Below, one piece after another: positions 43,039-50,390 of a stretch of DNA of 64,000 nucleotides. Position numbers and translations under genes: made by a program. Each line of letters begins with the position of its first letter. Position 1 is the first letter of the stretch. The notes beneath the pieces are model-generated. The model was not told the origin of the DNA and searched no databases. It was given only the letters and a program-made list of their open reading frames with translations. The DNA comes from Ideonella sp. (GTDB lineage: Bacteria; Pseudomonadota; Gammaproteobacteria; Burkholderiales; Burkholderiaceae_C). The stretch is taken from the NCBI RefSeq assembly GCF_016702655.1, contig NZ_JADJDO010000002.1:372001-436000 (forward strand), in the 5' to 3' direction.

Positions 43039-43244
43039 CGCGCCGCCGCGCCCATCGCGGCTCGCGGGGGGGGGGGGGGCCGGGGCGGGGGCCGCGGGGC
43101 CGGGGGGGCGGCCGGCGCGGGGGGGCGAGTTGCGCCGCTGACGCGCGCGATCCAGGGCTCGTGCTCGAAGCGCAGGCCCGGCAACTGCAGCGACACCGCG
43201 CAGCGGCGAACGAACGGCGAGTCGAGCATGCCGATGAGCCGCAT
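43035..43244 (-). pseudogene. Glutathione S-transferase N-terminal fragment running into a low-complexity tract
   Basis: From ATG 43244 the first 37 residues, 'MRLIGMLDSPFVRRCAVSLQ' and 'LPGLRFEHEPWIARVSG', are the start of a GST thioredoxin domain, with the Ser of the S-P-F/Y motif in place. The frame then turns into Pro/Ala/Arg repeats encoded by the G-rich tract and stops at 43035. The rest of the GST (about 170 residues) is missing. Either the gene was cut or the assembly is faulty here. Confidence 0.65.
43066..43127. repeat. Poly-G/GC low-complexity tract
   Basis: Fourteen consecutive G (43066-43079) are followed by about 50 bases of almost only G and C (ggggc, cggggg, cgggggggcgg). Nothing like it occurs elsewhere in the window. 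It interrupts the GST fragment. Two-colour sequencing chemistry yields false poly-G, so an artefact is quite possible. Confidence 0.7.
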
Positions 43245-43263
43245 GGGGCTGCCTCGCACGCGC

Positions 43264-43710
43264 TCAGCCCGCGGCTTCGGCCTCGACCAGCCTTGCCAGT
43301 TGGGCAAGCGAATCCTGCCAGCCGAGGTAGCACATCTCGAGCGGGATCACTTCGGGCAGGCCCTCCTGCACGATCGCCAGGTCGGTGCCGCAGGACACCG
43401 CCGTCAAGGTGACCGTCGTCAGCATCTCGCCGGGCAGGTTGGGATCGTCGAACTTGTCGGTGTAGCGCAGCTTCTCGCCGGCAACGAGTTCGAGGTACTC
43501 GCCGCCGAAGGCATGCGCGTCGCCGGTCGCGAAGTTCGTGAACGACATCCTGAACGTCCCGCCGACCCTGGCGTCCATGTGGTGGACCTTGCACGTGAAG
43601 CCGTACGGGGGTAGCCACCTGGCCATCGCTTCGGCCTCGACGAAGGCCCGGTAAACGCGCTCGGGCCTGGCGCGCAGCACGCGATGGAGTCGGACGACAC
43701 CTGTTGCCAT
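43264..43710 (-). CDS. SRPBCC/AHSA1 family protein
   Basis: The 148-residue START-like (Bet v1) domain reads 'VVRLHRVLRARPERVYRAFV', 'MARWLPPYGFTCKVHHMDAR', 'VGGTFRMSFTNFATG', 'FGGEYLELVAGEKLRYTDKF' and a C-terminal 'LEMCYLGWQDSLAQLARLVE'. This is the activator of Hsp90 ATPase homolog 1-like group. Such proteins bind hydrophobic ligands in a deep cavity; the specific role is unknown. The GST fragment lies 19 bp downstream, a common SRPBCC/GST neighbourhood. Confidence 0.88.
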   Translation of the reverse strand: MATGVVRLHRVLRARPERVYRAFVEAEAMARWLPPYGFTCKVHHMDARVGGTFRMSFTNFATGDAHAFGGEYLELVAGEKLRYTDKFDDPNLPGEMLTTVTLTAVSCGTDLAIVQEGLPEVIPLEMCYLGWQDSLAQLARLVEAEAAG

Positions 43711-43837
43711 GATCGATTCACCTCAATCTTCGTGGTTCGAAGGGCGTGACTCTGCCATGCCCGCGGCAATCGTGCCGGGCGTTCGGCGGCGGCCTCGTTG
43801 CGGCAGGGCACTCAGGCGAGCGCAGGGCCGCCCCAAG

Positions 43838-43890
43838 CCGACTGAGCGCCCCCTGGGGGCAGCGAACGCAGTGAGCTTGGGGCAGACATC
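43838..43890. repeat. GC-rich repeat at the 3' end of the GNAT gene
   Basis: The segment contains 'gccgccccaagccgactgag', 'cgccccctgggggcagcgaa' and 'gcagtgagcttggggcag'. It shares the gcgccccc...tgggggcagcg frame with 343-415 and the GGGCCGCCCCAAG core with 36187-36343. It ends on the GNAT stop region (43891) and may serve as its terminator. Confidence 0.55.
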
Positions 43891-44376
43891 TCAGTCGCCG
43901 CCGAGCACGAAGCGCTGCTCGTTGACTTCCTTGCCCCACTGCGACCCGCGCTGAGTGCACTCCAGCTCGAAGCCGTGCTTCTCGTAGAGGTGGCGCGCGG
44001 CGGGCAACTGGTCGAACGTCCAGAGGTAGACCTTGCGGTAGCCGGCTGTCTGGCAGAAGGCCAGGGCGGCACTCAGCAGCTGGTTGCCCGCACCCTTGCC
44101 TCGCGCTTCATCCGATGCGATGAACCAGCGCAGGTGCGCGCCGGACTCGTGGTGCTGCGAGCCGTCGATGGCGATCGAGCCGTGCACGGTGTTCCCGTCC
44201 AGCGCCAGCCACAGGCCATCGCGCTCGGGCGCGTCGTGCAGGCAGAACGCCGCCAGTTCGGACGCCACCTTGGCCTCGAAGGCGGCGCCGAAACCGACCG
44301 CCCTGGCGTAGTAGGTCGCATGCATCTCGACGATGCGACCGATGCAGCCGGGAAGGTATCCGCGCTGGAGCTTCAT
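43891..44376 (-). CDS. GNAT family N-acetyltransferase
   Basis: The 161-residue acetyltransferase begins 'GYLPGCIGRIVEMHATYYAR', a motif of the CarD-associated/MarR-fused GNAT group. It continues with 'SGAHLRWFIASDEARGKGAG' (acetyl-CoA loop), 'YRKVYLWTFDQLPAARHLYE' and 'KHGFELECTQRGSQWGKEVN'. This subgroup is often fused to or adjacent to MarR regulators; here it stands alone. Substrate unknown. Confidence 0.87.
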   Translation of the reverse strand: MKLQRGYLPGCIGRIVEMHATYYARAVGFGAAFEAKVASELAAFCLHDAPERDGLWLALDGNTVHGSIAIDGSQHHESGAHLRWFIASDEARGKGAGNQLLSAALAFCQTAGYRKVYLWTFDQLPAARHLYEKHGFELECTQRGSQWGKEVNEQRFVLGGD

Positions 44377-44421
44377 CCGGGGTCGTCCTGGCGCGCGTGG
44401 GTCAGACAGGAGCGCGGCCGC

Positions 44422-44892
44422 TCACAGCCACCGCCGCACGCGCGCGGCATAGGCCGCGTAGCGCTCGCCGAAGAGGCCTGCGAGGACGCGCTCTTCCGGC
44501 TGGATCTGGAAGCGCGTGATGTACACGAGGTACACCACCAGGCCGGTGAATGGCAGCAGCGAACTCAGGTGCACTGCCCAGGCGAGCAGCAGCAAGGCCA
44601 TGCCCACGTACATCGGGTTGCGGGTGATGCGGTAGACGCCGCCGGTGACCAGCACCGAGGCTCGCTCGGGCTTGAGCGGATTGATCGACGTGCGCGACGC
44701 GCGAAAGGCGACCAGGCCCATCAGGTCGAAGGCGATGCCCGCCGCGGCCAGGATCGCGACGACCGCGACCCTTGCAGCATCGGGCATCGAGAACTGCGGC
44801 CCCAGCGCAGAGACGCCCCACATGCCGGCGGCGACGAGTGCGCCGACGACGGGCGGTGGAACCTTGTGGTCGAGCGCATGCATGGCAGTCAC
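44422..44892 (-). CDS. Isoprenylcysteine carboxyl methyltransferase-like membrane protein
   Basis: The 156-residue protein has four to five membrane helices. 'LVTGGVYRITRNPMYVGMAL' is the diagnostic motif of the ICMT/PEMT (NnrU-like) family and binds S-adenosylmethionine. 'FQIQPEERVLAGLFGERYAA' is the C-terminal E-E-x-x-L-x-x-x-F-G-x-x-Y block. It would methylate a membrane-soluble substrate. ATG 44892 is used; ATG 44883 is also possible. Confidence 0.88.
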   Translation of the reverse strand: MTAMHALDHKVPPPVVGALVAAGMWGVSALGPQFSMPDAARVAVVAILAAAGIAFDLMGLVAFRASRTSINPLKPERASVLVTGGVYRITRNPMYVGMALLLLAWAVHLSSLLPFTGLVVYLVYITRFQIQPEERVLAGLFGERYAAYAARVRRWL

Positions 44893-44986
44893 TGGGTCAT
44901 CGGGCGCGCCGTCGATGCGGCCCGCGCGGCGCCTGCGAACGGCGCCAGCGCGACGGCCGCGGCCACCAGCCCGGCCGTGCAGGCGT

Positions 44987-45376
44987 TCAAAACCACAAGT
45001 CCGCCACGCATCGCCCGTCGCGCGGCAAGTCGTCGAATGTGTCGAGCCCGTCGAAGTGGTCGATCGGGACCCTGGCGATGGGCCCCGGCTCGGTCAGGCG
45101 CAGGTTGACCGCGATCCGGCGCCGCCCCGATTCGTCGGGCGCCTGCGATCGCCAGTAGGCAACGCATCCGCAGGTGGGGCAGAAGTGGAACTCGATCGAC
45201 TTGCCGCGCACGTACGCCGTTGTCGGGCCCGCGACCGCGATGCCTTCGCCTTCGAAGTCGTAGGCCCACAAGACGCCGTAGCGCCGGCAGACCGTGCAGT
45301 TGCAGGCCGTGGCCGATTCGGGCATGCCCTTGAACTGCCAGGTCAGCGCGCCGCAGTGGCAGGAGCCGTGGAGCAT
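44987..45376 (-). CDS. GFA (glutathione-dependent formaldehyde-activating)/CENP-V family protein
   Basis: The 129-residue zinc protein starts at ATG 45376 with GGAGG close upstream. Its Cys ligands are in order: 'GSCHCGALTWQF', 'ACNCTVCRRYG' and 'HFCPTCGCVAYWRS', the GFA domain pattern. Members bind glutathione adducts or formaldehyde, but for most the reaction is unproven. A longer frame exists upstream (to 45532) and is not supported by a ribosome binding site. Confidence 0.88.
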   Translation of the reverse strand: MLHGSCHCGALTWQFKGMPESATACNCTVCRRYGVLWAYDFEGEGIAVAGPTTAYVRGKSIEFHFCPTCGCVAYWRSQAPDESGRRRIAVNLRLTEPGPIARVPIDHFDGLDTFDDLPRDGRCVADLWF

Positions 45377-45525
45377 CTGGACCTCCGGACAGGTTGGATC
45401 GGCGCAAAGGATGGCGAACGACGCCGCGCTCGGCAGCGTGGCCATTCTCGCGCGGATCGGCGCGCGTGCTGCCGTCGCAGCTTGCCTCGACGCGCCAGCA
45501 TGGCCCGGCCGGAGCCGGCATGGGC

Positions 45526-45566
45526 TTGACACGGTGCCGCCCCGGGCCTATTGTTATGATCATAAC
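45526..45566 (+). promoter_or_regulatory. Nitroreductase-marR promoter with overlapping MarR-type operator
   Basis: TTGACA (45526-45531) is a perfect -35. TATTGT (45549-45554) follows at 17 bp. Over and just downstream of the -10 lies the perfect 14-bp palindrome GTTATGATCATAAC (45553-45566), extended by TAT/ATA outside one mismatch. This is the size and AT-rich form of MarR operators. The second gene of the operon is a MarR regulator, so autorepression is likely. Confidence 0.8.
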
Positions 45567-45589
45567 GATATACCCGAAAGGAGAAACCC

Positions 45590-46354
45590 ATGAGCCAGAC
45601 TTCCGAGAAGCGTGCGTACGACTTCAGCGACCGCAGCAAGTACGACGCGCTGATGGGTGTGGTGCGCGATCGAATGACGGTGCGCGCCTTCGACCCGGGC
45701 TACACCGTGCCGCGCGAGCACTACGAATGGATCCTGGACGCAGCGCGCCACAGCCCCTCGGGCGCCAACGCCCAGCCCTGGCACTTCATCGTCGTCACCG
45801 ACCAGGCGCTGAAGAGCCAGATCGCGGAGTACTTCCGCGAGGAGCAGGTCGTGCGGGCAAAGCTCAAGATGAAGTTTCCGACCCCCGACTACCGCGGGCT
45901 CGCGACCGCGCCGGGGTTCATCGTCATCGCCAGCGACTTCCGCTGGGTGCGCGCCTTCCCGGTGCTCAATGACGGTTCCGCGCTCGACAGCATGTACAAG
46001 GAGAACGCCGAGCGCATCCTGCTGCAGAGCGTCGCGGCCGCCACCATGTCGGCCCATCTGGCCGCGGCGGCACTCGGCTACAACGTGTGGTGGGTGACCG
46101 CGATCGGCCAGCAAAAGGCCCAGGAGGCCATGAAGCCGCTGCTCGGGATTCCGGATGCGCTCTCGGTGCTCGACATCATGTGCTTCGGGCCGGCCGCGAA
46201 GCCGCCCTACAAGCGCTGGAAGAAGAGCCTCGGCGACATCGTCAACTGGAACAAGTTCGACCCCGCCCATTGCATGACCGACGCGCAGATCGACGAATGG
46301 GTCGCGACCCAGCGCCACAAGGTCATGTACAAGGATGCGCAAAACGTCGACTAG
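45590..46354 (+). CDS. Nitroreductase family protein
   Basis: The 254-residue FMN flavoprotein starts at ATG 45590 after 'aaaggag'. 'MTVRAFDPGYTVPREHYEWI' and 'DAARHSPSGANAQPWHFIVV' are the FMN-binding N-terminal blocks (R-x-F and S-P-S-x-x-N-x-Q-P-W). 'AATMSAHLAAAALGYNVWWV' is the central helix. It should reduce nitro-, quinone- or enone-type compounds with NAD(P)H. It is controlled by the palindromic operator upstream and co-transcribed with marR (20-bp overlap). Confidence 0.92.
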   Translation: MSQTSEKRAYDFSDRSKYDALMGVVRDRMTVRAFDPGYTVPREHYEWILDAARHSPSGANAQPWHFIVVTDQALKSQIAEYFREEQVVRAKLKMKFPTPDYRGLATAPGFIVIASDFRWVRAFPVLNDGSALDSMYKENAERILLQSVAAATMSAHLAAAALGYNVWWVTAIGQQKAQEAMKPLLGIPDALSVLDIMCFGPAAKPPYKRWKKSLGDIVNWNKFDPAHCMTDAQIDEWVATQRHKVMYKDAQNVD

Positions 46355-46799
46355 GCGGGGTGCTCCCGGCGCCAGGCACGCCGGCTATCGCCTCGACGAT
46401 CAGATCGGGTTCGTGCTCCGGTGCGCCTATCAGCGGGCGAGCGCGAACCTGCTCGGCCAGATCGGCGCCCACGACCTGACGCCGCCGCAGTTCGCCACGC
46501 TCGCCAGGCTCCATGAGCGCGGGCGCGTGTCGCAGAACCTGTTGGGGCGCCTCGTCGCCATGGCGCCGGCAAACATCCGCGATGTCGTGCTGCGGCTGAA
46601 GAAGCGCGATCTGGTGGAGACGCAGCGCGCACCCGACGACGAGCGGCTGATCCTCGTGAGCCTGACCCGCAGCGGGGCGGCGCTCGTCGAAGCGCTCATC
46701 CCGGTCGAAATGAAGGCTACCGCAAGAACGCTGGCGGCCCTCGATCAGGGTGAACGCAAGATCCTGTACGAGCTCCTGCGCCGGATCTCAGAAAGCTGA
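46335..46799 (+). CDS. MarR family transcriptional regulator
   Basis: The 154-residue winged-helix protein includes 'QIGFVLRCAYQRASANLLGQ', 'LTPPQFATLARLHERGRVSQ', 'NLLGRLVAMAPANIRDVVLR' (recognition helix) and 'KKRDLVETQRAPDDERLILV' (wing, with conserved D-x-R). It is encoded downstream of the nitroreductase and overlaps it by 20 bp. MarR proteins release their operator on binding phenolics or on oxidation. The natural target is the 14-bp palindrome at 45553-45566. Confidence 0.92.
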   Translation: MRKTSTRRGAPGARHAGYRLDDQIGFVLRCAYQRASANLLGQIGAHDLTPPQFATLARLHERGRVSQNLLGRLVAMAPANIRDVVLRLKKRDLVETQRAPDDERLILVSLTRSGAALVEALIPVEMKATARTLAALDQGERKILYELLRRISES

Positions 46800-46880
46800 T
46801 CGCCCGATGGCGCGCGAGCGCCTGTTGCCGGGGCCTACCCAATGGCCTGCCTGCCTGCCTGGCGTGTCGGCCTCATTCGG

Positions 46881-47858
46881 TCACTCGATCACCCAGTCTG
46901 CCCGCAGCCGCAACGATTGCGGTATCGCGAGGCCGATCGCCTTTGCGGTCTTCAGGTTGATCACCAGTTCGAGCTTGGTCGGGAGTTCGACCGGAAGGTC
47001 GCCGGGCCTGGCGCCTTTGTGGATCCGGTCGACGTAGCTCGCGAGCCTGCGGTAGCAGTCGGCAATGACGGGCCCGTAGGTCATCACGTTGCCCTGCTGG
47101 GCGAACACCGCCCAGCCCGAGATCGCGGGTATGCGCTGCTTGAGTGAAAACGCGGCCATCCGATCTGCGTAGCCCATCATGAAGGCATCGGCAAACGCGA
47201 CGATCGCCTCGTCGCGAGAGCCCGCGATATCGGCCAACGCGCGTTCCAGCTCGGCCCCGCTGCGGACCGGAAAGTAGCGCAGCGTGAAGCCCAGCCTGGA
47301 CGCGGCAGCCCGTGCGACCTGCAACTCCATCTGCTCGCCCGGATGCTGCGGATTGGCGACGACCGCGACCCGCCGGACGCCCGGCCGGGCCTCCCGCAGC
47401 AGTTCCATGCGCTTGCCGAAAGGCTCCAGGTCGAAGAGGCTGATCCCGGTCACATTGCCGCCGGGGCGCGCGTAGCTCTCGACGAAGCCCGCCACCACGG
47501 GGTTGGCGCTCATGGTGAAAACCAATGGCTTCTTCACGCCCGCACGCACCATCGCGCCCAGCGCCGCACCCTGCGTCACGATGACCTCGGGGTTTGCGCC
47601 GACGATGTCGGCTGCCATCTGCTGCACGCGCTCGGTGGAGCCCTCGCCCCACCAGGTGTCGATCCTGAGGTTGTTGCCCTCGACATGGCCGAACTCGCGC
47701 ATGCCGGCGCGAAAGGCCTCGAGAAAGGGCGATACGCCGGCCGAGCGCTCCGTGGAGACCCACGCGACGCGCAGCACGCCGGCGGGTTGCGCACGGGCGC
47801 GCACCATGACGGCGATGGGAAGCGTGGCGAGCGTGCTGCAGACCCGTCTGCGGTTCAT
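46881..47858 (-). CDS. ABC transporter substrate-binding protein (TrpX/PF04392-type)
   Basis: The 325-residue periplasmic binding protein starts at ATG 47858 with AGGAGA upstream. The signal peptide (MNRRRVCSTLATLPIAVMVR, cleaved near ARA) is followed by 'VLRVAWVSTERSAGVSPFLE', 'FRAGMREFGHVEGNNLRIDT', 'AADIVGANPEVIVTQGAALG' and 'NPVVAGFVESYARPGGNVTG', the family hallmarks. The end, 'PVELPTKLELVINLKTAKAI' and 'GLAIPQSLRLRADWVIE', is typical. No permease or ATPase genes adjoin, so it is an orphan, as often in Burkholderiales. Confidence 0.9.
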   Translation of the reverse strand: MNRRRVCSTLATLPIAVMVRARAQPAGVLRVAWVSTERSAGVSPFLEAFRAGMREFGHVEGNNLRIDTWWGEGSTERVQQMAADIVGANPEVIVTQGAALGAMVRAGVKKPLVFTMSANPVVAGFVESYARPGGNVTGISLFDLEPFGKRMELLREARPGVRRVAVVANPQHPGEQMELQVARAAASRLGFTLRYFPVRSGAELERALADIAGSRDEAIVAFADAFMMGYADRMAAFSLKQRIPAISGWAVFAQQGNVMTYGPVIADCYRRLASYVDRIHKGARPGDLPVELPTKLELVINLKTAKAIGLAIPQSLRLRADWVIE

Positions 47859-48105
47859 TGCGTCGTCTCCTGTGCGCGAAGTTCGGCGCCTCTGCATCGG
47901 GCGCGGCGTGCTGCCGGATGTTGGCCTCGAGCGGCCGGCTGCGATGAAGTCTGCGCGAGGCCAGTCTCAGCACGCGGCCAGACCCGCGCAGCGACGTAGC
48001 CTCGGTGGCCGCATTCTGGTTTGAGAGCGCCATGTCTGCAATGCCGACCGACATGCGGCCAGTGCGCGCGGCCAGACTGCCGCCGACGACATGACGCATG
48101 CCCCC

Positions 48106-48322
48106 ATGCCAACCCCTGTCGAGATCGTCGAAGCCGAGACCATGAAGCTCAAGGCGGGTGAACGGCCGACCTGGACGACAAACGGTGGCTGAGCGTGCGC
48201 TCCAAACAAGAAGTCGAGGCGGCCTGGGACGCCGAGATTGCGCGGCGCATCCAGCAGATCGATTCGGGCGATGTCGAGGCATCCCGTGGGAAACCGTGAT
48301 GGCCGACCTGCGCGCGAAGCGC
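48106..48322 (+). pseudogene. Degenerate addiction-module antitoxin (PF09720-like)
   Basis: From ATG 48106 the frame 'MPTPVEIVEAETMKLKAGER' matches the start of small 'putative addiction module component' proteins, then stops. In other frames 'VEAAWDAEIARRIQQIDSGD' and 'IPWETVMADLRAK' continue the family to its end. At least two frameshifts are needed. It lies just ahead of an intact member of the same family, so this is a decayed paralogue. Confidence 0.65.
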
Positions 48323-48416
48323 TGTCGATGCAGCTGATCGACCCGATGGCAGCGCCGTGCGAAGTGGGTGCGGCCGCACCTACGATTGCGCCGGGTACGC
48401 GTAGGAGGTGACCGCC

Positions 48417-48665
48417 ATGGCCGTCGTGTTTGCCGATGTGATCGAGCAGGCGCTGAAGCTCACGACCGAAGACAAACTGGCCTTGATCGAGAACCTGCTC
48501 ATCAGCCTGGACGGCGATCCGGATGCCGAACCGGCAGCCCTCGCTAGCGGCTGGGACGAGGAGATCGCCCACCGTATCGCCGCGATCGACAAGGGCGAGG
48601 CCGAGATGATCGACGGTGAGGAGGTCTTCGCTCGTCTGCGCGCGATCCTGGCTCGCCCCAGGTGA
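48417..48665 (+). CDS. Addiction module component protein (PF09720-like antitoxin)
   Basis: The 82-residue product reads 'MAVVFADVIEQALKLTTEDK', 'LALIENLLISLDGDPDAEPA', 'GWDEEIAHRIAAIDKGEAEM' and 'IDGEEVFARLRAILARPR'. It starts at ATG 48417 behind a strong AGGAGGTG (48402-48409). Members normally precede a RelE/ParE toxin. No toxin follows: the next bases are a reversed WYL fragment, so this is a solitary antitoxin. Confidence 0.75.
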   Translation: MAVVFADVIEQALKLTTEDKLALIENLLISLDGDPDAEPAALASGWDEEIAHRIAAIDKGEAEMIDGEEVFARLRAILARPR

Positions 48666-48890
48666 AGCGGTAGCAGAGGTCCATCACCAGTTCGCGCGGG
48701 TCGGCGTAAGGCAGCCGTAGCCGAAAGCTCCCATCCGCCTCCGAAGCGGCCCTTCTGCTTCGGATGCCAGGCTTCGGCGGAGACCCAGCGTGCGCGTTCG
48801 GGGGTGAAGCGCAGGTCGGCCCACTGCAGCTTCCTGCCGGCAAAGATGCCGTAGCCGGCGCCGCGCGCACCGGCTCAGCCAGCGTGAGAA
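48663..48890 (-). pseudogene. WYL-domain regulator C-terminal fragment
   Basis: The minus-strand pieces 'YGIFAGRKLQWADLRFTPER' and 'ARWVSAEAWHPKQKGRF', then (after a frameshift near 48745) 'GSFRLRLPYADPRELVMDL', correspond to the second half of a WYL domain with its WCX extension (HP-x-Q and PYAD-x-REL-x-MD). The HTH and first half are missing. It is broken at both ends. Confidence 0.65.
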
Positions 48891-48962
48891 CTGCCCTCAC
48901 GGCGCGATCGCCATTGATATCATCGGCATCAGTCTCACTCCCCGCTTCACTGGAGACGCACC

Positions 48963-49208
48963 ATGGCCGACATCGTACTTCGCAACCTGGACGACGAGCT
49001 GAAGGAGCGGCTGCGCCAGCGCGCTGCGCGCAACCGCCGCTCGATGAACGCCGAGCTGTGCGCGATCGTCAGCGAGGCGCTGGCGCGGCCGCGGGGTGCC
49101 GGCGCGGCCGAGTTGAAGAAGCTGGCGGCCGACATCCGAGCCCTGAGCGCCGGCCGCCCGCAAACGCCGTCCGAGGTCCTCTTGCGCGAGATCCGCGCCC
49201 GGCGATGA
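48963..49208 (+). CDS. FitA/VapB-type ribbon-helix-helix antitoxin
   Basis: The 81-residue antitoxin has an N-terminal RHH, 'MADIVLRNLDDELKERLRQR' and 'AARNRRSMNAELCAIVSEAL', as in FitA. An Ala/Leu-rich linker and a C-terminal 'TPSEVLLREIRARR' toxin-binding tail follow. It overlaps the PIN toxin by ATGA (49205-49208). It should bind its own promoter with the toxin. 'gatatcatcggcatc' just upstream may be part of the operator. Confidence 0.88.
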   Translation: MADIVLRNLDDELKERLRQRAARNRRSMNAELCAIVSEALARPRGAGAAELKKLAADIRALSAGRPQTPSEVLLREIRARR

Positions 49209-49624
49209 CGTGTGTCGTCGACGCCAGCGTGGCCGCCAAGTGGGTCTCCCCCGAGCCTGATTCCGCGCTGGCCCAGGCCCTGCTCGACGAAGCCTTGATC
49301 GTGCCCGACCTTCTCTTCGCCGAGGTCGGCAACATCCTGTGGAAGAAGCAGACGCGCGGCGAGCTATCCACCGACGCTGCGCAGCTCGGCGTGCGGTGGC
49401 TGCTGCAGGTGCCTCTGCAGGTACACGACAGTGCCAGCCTGCTCGTCGATGGGCTGGCCCTGGCGCTGCGGCTGGGTCACCCGGCTTACGACTGTCTCTA
49501 CCTCGCGCTCGCCCGCCAAACTGGCGCGGCGCTGGTCACTGCCGACCGGCGACTGCATGCGCGTTGTCACGCCGCCGACGCGGCAGAACTGGCGCCGCTG
49601 GTGCGCCTGCTCGACGCGCGCTGA
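49205..49624 (+). CDS. vapC: VapC-type PIN-domain ribonuclease toxin
   Basis: The 139-residue PIN domain has acidic residues in the canonical places: 'CVVDASVAAKWVSPEP' (first Asp), 'PDLLFAEVGNILWKKQTRGE' (Glu), 'HPAYDCLYLALARQTGAALV' (Asp) and 'TADRRLHARC' (last Asp). VapC toxins cleave tRNA or rRNA. It is coupled to the upstream FitA-like antitoxin by a four-base overlap and appears intact, the only complete TA pair in the 48-50 kb cluster. Confidence 0.9.
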   Translation: MTCVVDASVAAKWVSPEPDSALAQALLDEALIVPDLLFAEVGNILWKKQTRGELSTDAAQLGVRWLLQVPLQVHDSASLLVDGLALALRLGHPAYDCLYLALARQTGAALVTADRRLHARCHAADAAELAPLVRLLDAR

Positions 49625-49663
49625 CGCGAAGATCGACTCGCCCCGGAACGGCCAGCGAGGCAC

Positions 49664-49790
49664 TTGGCCCACTGCCGGATCGCCGCCGCTGCGCTACTGG
49701 CGCGGCGCGCAACCGTGCTGACCGAGGATCTGCAACATGGCCAGGTGCCTGGCGAGGGTCTGCGCGTGATCGATCCACTGCGCGAGGCCG
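49664..49790 (+). pseudogene. PIN-domain toxin C-terminal remnant
   Basis: The peptide 'RIAAAALLARRATVLTEDLQ' and 'HGQVPGEGLRVIDPLREA' resembles the end of another PIN-domain subfamily (V-L-[LT]-[ST]-E-D-L-Q-x-G ... L-x-V-x-N/D-P-F). The rest of the gene is gone. The open frame happens to continue into the 2Fe-2S gene downstream without a stop, but there is no reason to believe in a fusion. Confidence 0.5.
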
Positions 49791-49840
49791 GCGCGCAGCC
49801 ATCGCATGCGCGGGTCGCACATAAATGGGCAAAACGCACA

Positions 49841-49846
49841 TATACT
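49841..49846 (+). promoter_or_regulatory. Candidate -10 (TATACT) for the molybdenum hydroxylase operon
   Basis: TATACT is one mismatch from consensus and lies in an unusually AT-rich patch (cataaatgggcaaaacgcac upstream) about 90 bp before the 2Fe-2S subunit ATG. A clear -35 is not visible. Confidence 0.35.
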
Positions 49847-49936
49847 GGCGACATGGCCCTGCCGTTCATTGCAGTGGGCCCGCCTCCGCGCCCGGGGCGA
49901 CTTCGGGCATCTCCTGTCCACTCATTGGAGCCCTTC

Positions 49937-50377
49937 ATGCCAACCCTGAACCTGAATGTGAACGGCAAGGACCACGCCGTGACCGTGAACGACCCCAGCA
50001 TGCCGCTGCTCTGGGTGCTGCGCGACCTGATCGGCCTGACCGGCACCAAGTACGGCTGCGGCATCGAGATCTGCGGCGCCTGCACCGTGCTCGTCGACAA
50101 CCAGCCCGAGAAGTCCTGCGACATGGACGTCACGTCGGCGGTCGGCAAGCGCATCACCACGATCGAGGGACTGTCGGCAGACCGCAGCCATCCTGCGCAG
50201 CAGGCCTGGATCGCCAAGCAGGTGCCGCAGTGCGGGTACTGCCAGTCAGGCATGTTGATGGCCGTGGCCGGCGCGATGAAGGCCGGGCATCACGGCAGCG
50301 AGATCGCCAACGAGCTGTCCAACATCTGCGTCTGCGGCACCTACCAGCGCATCAAGCAAGCCGTCGCCGGCCTCTGA
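49937..50377 (+). CDS. 2Fe-2S subunit of a xanthine-dehydrogenase-family molybdenum hydroxylase (IorA-like)
   Basis: The 146-residue small subunit starts at ATG 49937 (GGAG seven bases upstream). Plant-type cluster ligands lie in 'GTKYGCGIEICGACTVLVDN' (with a distal Cys in 'EKSCDMDV'). The second cluster ligands are in 'VPQCGYCQSGMLMAVAGAM' and 'LSNICVCGTYQRIKQAV'. It transfers electrons from the molybdenum centre of the large subunit encoded 13 bp downstream. The pair resembles isoquinoline 1-oxidoreductase or aldehyde oxidoreductases of the same architecture. No cytochrome subunit follows. Confidence 0.92.
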   Translation: MPTLNLNVNGKDHAVTVNDPSMPLLWVLRDLIGLTGTKYGCGIEICGACTVLVDNQPEKSCDMDVTSAVGKRITTIEGLSADRSHPAQQAWIAKQVPQCGYCQSGMLMAVAGAMKAGHHGSEIANELSNICVCGTYQRIKQAVAGL

Positions 50378-50390
50378 AGGAGCCACGATC

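Noticed and set aside
49664..50377. Fusion of a PIN-domain piece with the 2Fe-2S subunit (continuous open frame)
   Set aside because: The 2Fe-2S gene has its own ribosome binding site and ATG at 49937. The upstream codons look like a toxin remnant and an untranslated leader with a -10 box.
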